Positions 20,247 through 24,608 of a DNA stretch of 24,608 nucleotides are shown one piece after another (position 1 is the stretch's first letter; every line of letters starts with the position of its first letter). The notes below the pieces were generated by a model. That model was not told the origin of the DNA. It was given only the letters and a program-made list of their open reading frames with translations, and searched no databases. Source of the stretch: a virus; the IMG/VR virus record IMGVR_UViG_3300021964_000509, positions 1 to 24,608 of that record. One strand, 5' to 3'. Position numbers and translations under genes: made by a program.

Positions 20247-20547
20247 CCAAAAAGTAGAAATTGTTGAACTGGAAGAATATGAAAATGCTTCTAAAACTTC
20301 AACTCCGTTAAAATTTCAACAACCATTTGTATGGTATATGAAATGGGCATCTTCAATCGTGCTTATTATTGCAATGATTATGACCACTAACAACATGTAT
20401 CCCTACAATATGTATTTACAGTGCGTTGGTGTTGCTGGTTGGTTAGTTGTTTCAATCATTTGGAACGACCGAGCATTAATAATTGTAAATGCAGTTGCAG
20501 TTGCAATTTTTCTAAATGGTATTTTTCAATATCTTACAAGGGGATAA
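20236..20547 (+). CDS. Conserved small multi-pass membrane protein
   Basis: The product has 103 residues from TTG 20236, which lies eight bases after AGGAAGA and overlaps the rpsU end by 11 bases. After a 25-residue acidic N-terminus the protein has FQQPFVWYMKWASSIVLIIA. Three to four hydrophobic segments follow (MIMTTNNMYPYN, QCVGVAGWLVVSIIW, LIIVNAVAVAIFLNGIF). I recall a close relative in nearly all T4-like cyanophages, with the same WYMKWASS and NDRALIIVNA motifs; its role is unknown to me. It is an inner-membrane protein by prediction. Confidence 0.75.
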   Translation: MDTNQKVEIVELEEYENASKTSTPLKFQQPFVWYMKWASSIVLIIAMIMTTNNMYPYNMYLQCVGVAGWLVVSIIWNDRALIIVNAVAVAIFLNGIFQYLTRG

Positions 20548-20550
20548 ATT

Positions 20551-21099
20551 ATGGTGCGAAAGAAAATAACTGCTACCACAGACAACAGTAAGTGGGAAGC
20601 ACCTGTAAGAAAGAAGTTTCGTAAACCTCGTAAACCTATGACTGAGGAACAAAGGAAAGCTGCATCAGAACGTCTTGCAAAAGCAAGAGCTGTAAGAGCT
20701 GCAAAAAATCCTGAGTATGGTTTATCTGGTATTCATATAAGTTTAAGAGAACTTGATGAAGAACATCAGTTGCATCCAGATAAAGTTAAGCAGTGGATTA
20801 AAACACAAAAATCATATGCGACAAGTGAACGTGCATCTGTACGACAAAATGTTAAAGGTGCAAGTTCAAAACTTGCTATGCATGAAGGGTATGTTCGCAA
20901 CATGCAATACTACCTCAAAAATGGCGATTGGATAGATATGTTCTATGGCGAATACATGCAAAACAAAATAAAGAGTTCTTGCAAAGCTTTAGCATACTAT
21001 TGGTATGGGCCAAAGAAAGGCGAACCAAAACGAGATATTGATACGTTCTATCCTGATTTGGGTTGTGTGTGGACAAAAGAAATGGCATTAGGAGAATAA
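20551..21099 (+). CDS. Conserved basic protein of T4-like marine phages
   Basis: This 182-residue protein starts with a very basic region (MVRKKITA, VRKKFRKPRKPMTEEQRKAA). A long helix (ERLAKARAVRAAK), a middle part LSGIHISLRELDEEHQLHPD and a C-terminal half with aromatic residues (NMQYYLKNGDWIDMFYGEYM, ALAYYWYGPKKGEPKRD) follow. The basic N-terminus suggests DNA or RNA binding. Relatives with the same DWIDMFYGEYQ-like motif occur in cyanophages, from memory. The ATG follows the membrane gene by three bases, with AAGGGG upstream. The function is unknown. Confidence 0.7.
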   Translation: MVRKKITATTDNSKWEAPVRKKFRKPRKPMTEEQRKAASERLAKARAVRAAKNPEYGLSGIHISLRELDEEHQLHPDKVKQWIKTQKSYATSERASVRQNVKGASSKLAMHEGYVRNMQYYLKNGDWIDMFYGEYMQNKIKSSCKALAYYWYGPKKGEPKRDIDTFYPDLGCVWTKEMALGE

Positions 21100-21103
21100 T
21101 TTT

Positions 21104-21499
21104 TTGGAAGAAGATATTGAAAATAATGTCATTAAGGGGCCATGGAAAAAATTACATGTAAAACAACCCGAAGACATTGAAGCAGAACTTGAAATGAAAA
21201 TGGAGTTTGCTGAAGAGTTGACACAAGAGTTGATTGTTCACATGGTACAAATGTGTAACGATAATAAAATTACCATAAGTGATGGAAAACTTATAAACGA
21301 CCTTGGTATGATAATTGAATTTACAAAAGGTATGGTTTACAGGGGAATGGAGATACCATACCCCACACAAAACATTGTGGATAGGTTTGTTGATGTTGAT
21401 AAAGACAACGATGGAGCTACTCACACTGATGTTAACATGGAACATTTGAGCAGATTCATAGAGTTGTTTATGTTGGAAGATGATAATGATTCTAGTTGA
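21104..21499 (+). CDS. Acidic protein upstream of RNase H
   Basis: The frame opens at TTG 21104, eight bases after GGAGAA, and gives 131 residues. The protein is acidic and helical (EDIEAELEMKMEFAEELTQELI), with a middle region TKGMVYRGMEIPYPTQNIVD and an acidic tail (LFMLEDDNDSS). No domain is recognised. The end overlaps the rnh gene by 20 bases in another frame, so translation of the two is coupled. Genes of this type precede rnh in other marine T4-like phages, as far as I recall, which would support a replication-linked role. Confidence 0.65.
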   Translation: MEEDIENNVIKGPWKKLHVKQPEDIEAELEMKMEFAEELTQELIVHMVQMCNDNKITISDGKLINDLGMIIEFTKGMVYRGMEIPYPTQNIVDRFVDVDKDNDGATHTDVNMEHLSRFIELFMLEDDNDSS

Positions 21500-22331
21500 T
21501 ATGAGCCAAATTTCAGTTGCAAGTGTTATGATGCATTTGCATATGACTAAACAAACTAAACCAGATGATAATATGGTTCGCCATATGATTTTAAATTCGT
21601 TACGCATGTATCGTACTCGTTTTAAATCTGAGTTTGGTGAATTGGTATTATGTTATGATTCCAAACACTATTGGAGGCGAGACTATTATCCAGAATACAA
21701 AGCTTCTCGTAAGACTACCAGAAAGAAATCAAACCATGATTGGGATGCTATCTTTGAGTGTCTTAACAAAATCAAAAAAGAATTTTCTGAAAACTTACCT
21801 TATAAGTTCATAGAAATATATGGTGCAGAAGCTGATGATATTATCGGTGTTCTTAGTGCAGAAACTTCTGATGAAGTTATGATACTATCTGGAGATAAAG
21901 ATTTTATTCAACTACAAAAGTATCCTAATGTAAAACAGTATAGTCCAATTACTAAAAAATTAATAGACGGCGAAAATCCTGTTACATATCTCCAAGAACA
22001 TATTTTTAAAGGTGATACCAGTGATGGGATACCCAATGTACTATCGCCCGATAATACTTTTACTGAGGGATTGCGTCAACGGCCGTTAGGTGCTAAAAAG
22101 ATTTCATCTTGGATTGATAATAACATTGATGATGTTTTACCAAACGATGAAGTAAAACGTAACTACCAAAGAAACAAAAAATTAATTGACCTTACTTGTT
22201 GCCCAGAAGAATTGTCGTCTGAGATAATACATACATATAAGGAAGCAATAGTTAATGACCGTAGCAAATTACTGAACTACTTTATTAAAAAGAGATTAAA
22301 AACTCTAACTGAATCTATAGGAGAATTTTAG
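21480..22331 (+). CDS. rnh: T4-type RNase H (5'-3' exonuclease, FEN-1 family)
   Basis: This 283-residue enzyme (T4 Rnh has 305) removes RNA primers and flaps during lagging-strand synthesis. The family's metal-binding acids are visible in order: Asp7 (ILVDMSQ), Asp60 in LCYDSKHYWRRDYYPEYKAS with the phosphate-binding Arg/Lys residues, Glu117/Asp119/Asp120 (GAEADD), Asp139/Asp141 (LSGDKDF) and Asp179/Asp182 (KGDTSDGIPNV). An internal ATG at 21486 is a possible alternative start. It overlaps the upstream gene by 20 bases. It works with the primase encoded at 5824 in phage DNA replication. Confidence 0.93.
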   Translation: MIMILVDMSQISVASVMMHLHMTKQTKPDDNMVRHMILNSLRMYRTRFKSEFGELVLCYDSKHYWRRDYYPEYKASRKTTRKKSNHDWDAIFECLNKIKKEFSENLPYKFIEIYGAEADDIIGVLSAETSDEVMILSGDKDFIQLQKYPNVKQYSPITKKLIDGENPVTYLQEHIFKGDTSDGIPNVLSPDNTFTEGLRQRPLGAKKISSWIDNNIDDVLPNDEVKRNYQRNKKLIDLTCCPEELSSEIIHTYKEAIVNDRSKLLNYFIKKRLKTLTESIGEF

Positions 22332-22332
22332 A

Positions 22333-22812
22333 ATGGATTTATTAATATCAGAAATTTTGGACAAGGTGTCCAAAGCAAAAACAAAACAAAACAAGATTGC
22401 TCTGTTAAAAGAGTATGATAGCCCGTCACTAAGAATGGTTATCAAGTCATCATTTGACCCCAAAATCAAATGGTCACTACCAGAAGGTGAAGTTCCTTTC
22501 AAACGAAACGAAGCACCAGCTGGCACTGAACACAGCACTCTTGCGTATGAAAGTAGAAGATTGTATCATTACATAGAGGGTGGCAATCCTTCTCTTAGTC
22601 AAACGAAAAGAGAGACTATGTTTGTTCAGATGCTTGAAGGATTGCATGATTCTGAAGCAGACGTTCTTGTAGCTGCAAAAGATAAAAGTTTACATCAAGC
22701 ATATAAAGGTCTGTCTGCAAATGTTGTCAAAGAAGCTTTCAACTGGACTGATGAATACATGGTAGATGACCACGCAATTTATCATCAAATGCCGGGGCCT
22801 GCGAATGGGTAG
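22333..22812 (+). CDS. Conserved T4-like phage protein (DUF6433-like)
   Basis: This 159-residue protein begins MDLLISEILDKVSKAKTK and contains SLRMVIKSSFDPKIKWSLPEG. It continues with a helical region typified by SEADVLVAAKDKSLHQAYKG and ends soon after VVKEAFNWT. I recall this layout from T4-like cyanophages as DUF6433; the family number is from memory and the function unknown. The gene starts one base after rnh stops, so the two are probably one unit. The predicted all-helical, cytoplasmic structure fits a DNA-replication or transcription accessory role, though nothing shows it directly. Confidence 0.75.
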   Translation: MDLLISEILDKVSKAKTKQNKIALLKEYDSPSLRMVIKSSFDPKIKWSLPEGEVPFKRNEAPAGTEHSTLAYESRRLYHYIEGGNPSLSQTKRETMFVQMLEGLHDSEADVLVAAKDKSLHQAYKGLSANVVKEAFNWTDEYMVDDHAIYHQMPGPANG

Positions 22813-23209
22813 TAATTTTTTAAATGATTATGTGAGTTTCGTAGACCACACTACAAGCGATCCTTCCAAACACATAAGTTACTTTAAAGAAACTTGTGAC
22901 GTAGTTAAAGAACAGGGAATGGCTCCAGAACGTATGCTAACAGCCGCATTGGGGTTGTCAGCTGAATCTGGAGAGTTCACTGAGATTGTTAAGAAGGTTA
23001 TCTTTCAGGGGAAACCTATGGACGAACACACCAAATATCATATGCAACGTGAACTTGGTGATGTTATGTGGTATGTTGCTCAAGCGTGTATTGCATTAGA
23101 TACAGATTTAAGTGATATCATTACCATGAACATTTCTAAATTAGAAGATAGATATCCTGATGGTTTCGAAGTTACTCGTTCTGAGAATAGAGCTAAAGGT
23201 GACATATAG
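22805..23209 (+). CDS. mazG: MazG-like nucleotide pyrophosphohydrolase
   Basis: The start chosen is ATG 22805, eight bases inside the end of the upstream gene; the frame runs back to 22766 but that segment lies in the upstream coding region and adds nothing family-like. The 134-residue protein has the MazG four-helix core with the metal-binding pattern E-x-x-E/E-x-x-D: Glu54, Glu57 and Glu60 (SAESGEFTE), and Glu83 and Asp86 (ELGDVMWY). These enzymes hydrolyse (d)NTPs, or in some cases (p)ppGpp-like alarmones, to monophosphates. Marine T4-like phages commonly carry one, thought to adjust host nucleotide pools. The substrate cannot be read from sequence. Confidence 0.9.
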   Translation: MGSNFLNDYVSFVDHTTSDPSKHISYFKETCDVVKEQGMAPERMLTAALGLSAESGEFTEIVKKVIFQGKPMDEHTKYHMQRELGDVMWYVAQACIALDTDLSDIITMNISKLEDRYPDGFEVTRSENRAKGDI

Positions 23210-23211
23210 AA

Positions 23212-23460
23212 GTGATCGAAAAACCAACTGATAATATAATATCATTATCAGATTTAATCGAACAACGACTTCGTAAACAACAAGAGATAGATTACTACAG
23301 AGAAACTCTTATAAAGTTAGAACGAAAGATTCGTGAACTTAGTAAAGAAGTAGATATTACTTCCTTAATTATTGATATGATTGAGACTGAAAGGGTATTG
23401 ACAATTGATGAGAAGCTTGGTAAAATACTACTATTGAATGAAAAAAAGAGAAAAGAATGA
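23212..23460 (+). CDS. Small coiled-coil protein
   Basis: This 82-residue protein starts at GTG 23212, two bases after the mazG stop. It is mainly one coiled coil (DLIEQRLRKQQEIDYYRETL and on to LSKEV). A short helical segment (ITSLIIDMIETERVL) and a basic tail (NEKKRKE) follow. The stop overlaps the next ATG by four bases (ATGA). Similar short helical proteins sit here in related phages, as far as I recall. The function is unknown. Confidence 0.6.
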   Translation: MIEKPTDNIISLSDLIEQRLRKQQEIDYYRETLIKLERKIRELSKEVDITSLIIDMIETERVLTIDEKLGKILLLNEKKRKE

Positions 23461-24017
23461 ATATATTCTATGTAGATCGCGATCCCAAGATTGCAGCCCA
23501 AATGCACTGTGACAAACACGTTTGTAAAATGGTGATTGAATATCCACAGCTTATGTCAACAGCTCATCGTGTGCTTGACGGCAATCAATATTATGGTCTT
23601 ACCAAGAATGGGAGAAAGATTAAACGCTGGAAGTTAAAAGACAAAGTAATGGAAGACAATCTAATGAAAGCGTCACATGTCAATCACCCTTCAAACCTGT
23701 GGGTTCGGGAATCTAAAACAAACTACAAATGGTTGTATTCTCTGTGGATTAATTTACTCAAAGAATATACACATCGTTATGGAAAAGAACATGCGTGTGA
23801 AGGTTATATAAATTTTCTCAAGGATTTGCCAACAAACATTCCTCATAATGAGTTTAGTGATCCACCACAATGTATGCCTAATGATTGTAAAACTACTGAC
23901 ACAGTGTCAGCATACCAAACCTACTACATAGTAAAGAAGTCAAACTTTGCAACATGGAAACTTAGACAACAGCCGGAGTGGTTCAATGAAAGATTTACAT
24001 ACCTTGCTCAAAGATAA
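23457..24017 (+). CDS. Conserved phage protein of the MNIFYxDxDPxxAA family
   Basis: This is a 186-residue protein with a distinctive set of motifs: MNIFYVDRDPKIAAQMHCDKHVCKMVIEY at the start (a CDKHV element likely to be catalytic or metal-binding). LMSTAHRVLDG, SHVNHPSNLWVRES and NYKWLYSLW follow, and DPPQCMPND comes near the end with an AYQTYYI helix. This family is widespread in phages and, from memory, is sometimes annotated as related to T4 endonuclease V (pyrimidine-dimer glycosylase); I would not rely on that label. The conserved His, Asp and Arg residues suggest an enzyme acting on nucleic acid or nucleotides. The ATG forms an ATGA overlap with the gene upstream. Confidence 0.75.
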   Translation: MNIFYVDRDPKIAAQMHCDKHVCKMVIEYPQLMSTAHRVLDGNQYYGLTKNGRKIKRWKLKDKVMEDNLMKASHVNHPSNLWVRESKTNYKWLYSLWINLLKEYTHRYGKEHACEGYINFLKDLPTNIPHNEFSDPPQCMPNDCKTTDTVSAYQTYYIVKKSNFATWKLRQQPEWFNERFTYLAQR

Positions 24018-24147
24018 TATCGCAGTACAACAAGAACAGTTGTATGACGCATATATTAGAATAAAAGAATTGACTGATGAACTTAATGCTTTGAAAAAAC
24101 AAGCAGCTAACACTCAACTGGAGTTTGACTTTAATGCCAACATATAA
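23986..24147 (+). CDS. Short coiled-coil protein
   Basis: This is a 53-residue protein. ATG 23986 is chosen because CGGAG lies seven bases upstream; the frame extends to 23947 but only through the upstream gene. It overlaps that gene by 32 bases and the next by 14. The product is one amphipathic coiled coil (LYDAYIRIKELTDELNALKK) with a short tail (LEFDFNANI). No family is recognised. Its size and overlaps on both sides are typical of the compact small genes of this phage group. Confidence 0.5.
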   Translation: MKDLHTLLKDNIAVQQEQLYDAYIRIKELTDELNALKKQAANTQLEFDFNANI

Positions 24148-24454
24148 TTTTTATAACAAAAATACTGATGAAAATTTTGAAAAGTTTATGAAAATTTCTG
24201 AACTTGATCAGTATAAGTTAGATAATCCTCACATTAGCCAAAGACCAGCTTTAGTAGCTTTTGTTGGTGATCACATTAGTGCAACAGCTCCAAAGATTGA
24301 TGGTGGTATGAATGAAAGATTAGAACAGATTGCACATTCGAATCCTGGCTCCCCCCTCGCAGATAGATATGGTGGTTCTACCAAAACAGTTAAAGAAATT
24401 AAAACAAGAGAAGTTCTCAAAAAACATGGTGTTCTCGATAGGTTAAAAAAATAA
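24134..24454 (+). CDS. Conserved MPTYNF-type phage protein
   Basis: The 106-residue protein starts at ATG 24134 (an in-frame TTG at 24125 would add three residues). It begins MPTYNFYNKNTDENFEKFMK, which resembles the first strand pair of FmdB-type zinc-ribbon proteins but lacks their cysteines. ISELDQYKLDNPHISQRPAL, then VGDHIS and a C-terminal part with PLADRYGGSTKTVKEIKTRE follow. Relatives are encoded near head and neck genes in T4-like marine phages, from memory. It is the last protein gene in the window; a late promoter starts three bases after its stop. Confidence 0.7.
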   Translation: MPTYNFYNKNTDENFEKFMKISELDQYKLDNPHISQRPALVAFVGDHISATAPKIDGGMNERLEQIAHSNPGSPLADRYGGSTKTVKEIKTREVLKKHGVLDRLKK

Positions 24455-24456
24455 AT

Positions 24457-24464
24457 TATAAATA
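24457..24464 (+). promoter_or_regulatory. T4-type late promoter (TATAAATA)
   Basis: An exact TATAAATA lies directly after the last protein gene. With T4-like spacing, transcription would start at about 24471, the first base or so of the structured segment that follows, rather than upstream of an open reading frame. Confidence 0.72.
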
Positions 24465-24471
24465 AAAATAA

Positions 24472-24608
24472 TGGTGCAGGCGAGAAATCACACTTCAGCA
24501 CAGATGCACGGCGTCTTGGAAGCTTGGAAGTCAATCCGCCTATGTACCAGAGGGGAGTTGACACCCTCAGGCGAACATCCTTGACTGTTGGCTCCCCTCA
24601 CCTTTTTT
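24472..24608 (+). ncRNA. Candidate late structured non-coding RNA
   Basis: The stretch is about 55 percent G+C by hand count, against roughly a third for nearby genes. TGGTGCA (24472-24478) pairs with TGTACCA (24543-24549, one G-T wobble). The stem continues as GGCG (24479-24482) with CGCC (24537-24540) across a two-base bulge, giving an 11-bp stem. The next base begins a second stem, GAGGGGAG (24550-24557) with CTCCCCTC (24592-24599), enclosing a small inner hairpin, then CCTTTTTT. Two adjacent domains, a late promoter at the 5' edge and a terminator at the 3' edge define a discrete RNA of about 137 bases. The interior repeats CTTGGAAG twice in tandem (24515-24530). The only ORF (24471-24584) lacks a ribosome site. 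I recognise no known RNA family. Confidence 0.55.
24550..24608 (+). terminator. Probable rho-independent terminator
   Basis: An 8-bp perfect stem (24550-24557 with 24592-24599) encloses a 34-base loop that can form its own 5-bp hairpin (24567-24571 with 24580-24584). It is followed by CC and six T at the window end. The large loop is atypical, but the G/C-rich stem plus U-tract is the expected layout. The T-run may continue beyond the window. Confidence 0.55.

Noticed and set aside
21152-21607. A 151-residue ORF on the minus strand
   Set aside because: It lies opposite two well-supported genes, including the catalytic start of rnh, with no ribosome site; it is a frame shadow, as are the other minus-strand ORFs in the window.
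23896-23910. Perfect inverted repeat CTGACAC-A-GTGTCAG as an operator
   Set aside because: It lies inside a conserved coding region (encoding the TDTVSA part) far from any promoter; a one-base centre also disfavours an RNA hairpin. Likely chance.
24472-24549. A tRNA gene, because a 7-bp stem encloses 64 bases and the 3' end reads TACCA
   Set aside because: No T-arm with a GTTCRANTC-type loop, no anticodon or D arm can be drawn, and the stem continues inward across a bulge, which a tRNA would not do.
24471-24584. A 37-residue ORF from the ATG at 24471
   Set aside because: It has no ribosome-binding sequence, begins at the likely transcription start and coincides with a strongly base-paired, GC-rich segment; the RNA explanation is better.

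Overview
The window looks like part of the genome of a marine T4-like myovirus with an AT-rich host, most like the myoviruses of SAR11/Pelagibacter (inference). The reasons are: a T4-type primase (gp61), RNase H (rnh) and class Ia ribonucleotide reductase; three exact T4-type late promoters (TATAAATA); host-type -35/-10 promoters in front of early genes; a phage-borne ribosomal protein bS21; and many small overlapping genes on one strand. Every gene I can support is on the + strand, and genes are nearly contiguous. No gap exceeds 300 bases, and I see no tRNA or CRISPR array.

Layout. Positions 1-3641 hold tail-fibre genes with shared modules (two with S74 auto-cleaving chaperone ends) plus a small ParB-like gene and a conserved tail-region gene. 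A late promoter at 3660 opens a lysis/late block (3686-5789): a likely spanin pair, a DUF1353 protein and three small membrane or coiled-coil proteins. An early promoter at 5786 leads into replication and nucleotide metabolism (5824-12175): primase, a methyltransferase, nrdA, a NUMOD3-type gene that needs a -1 frameshift, a glutaredoxin-nrdB fusion, two short genes, a PD-(D/E)XK nuclease and a second methyltransferase.

The standout region is 12207-18390. A T4-type late promoter precedes eight tightly packed genes: two paralogous one-TM proteins, CsgF, CsgG, a curlin-repeat protein, a FecR-domain protein with curlin-like repeats at its own C-terminus, a second curlin-repeat protein, and a CHASE2-class III adenylate cyclase. 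This reads as a virus-carried curli (type VIII) secretion system with its amyloid-type substrates, joined to a putative envelope-sensing cAMP-signalling module. It is apparently made late in infection. CsgE is absent, and the CsgG constriction residues differ from those of E. coli.

From 18421 to 24454 come small early genes with promoters so close to the start codons that the transcripts may be leaderless, then bS21, conserved marine T4-like genes, RNase H and a MazG-type pyrophosphohydrolase. The window ends (24457-24608) with a late promoter followed at once by a GC-rich stretch that folds into two adjacent stems and a U-tract, probably a discrete late non-coding RNA. Functions are assigned by reading motifs by eye. 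No database search was run.
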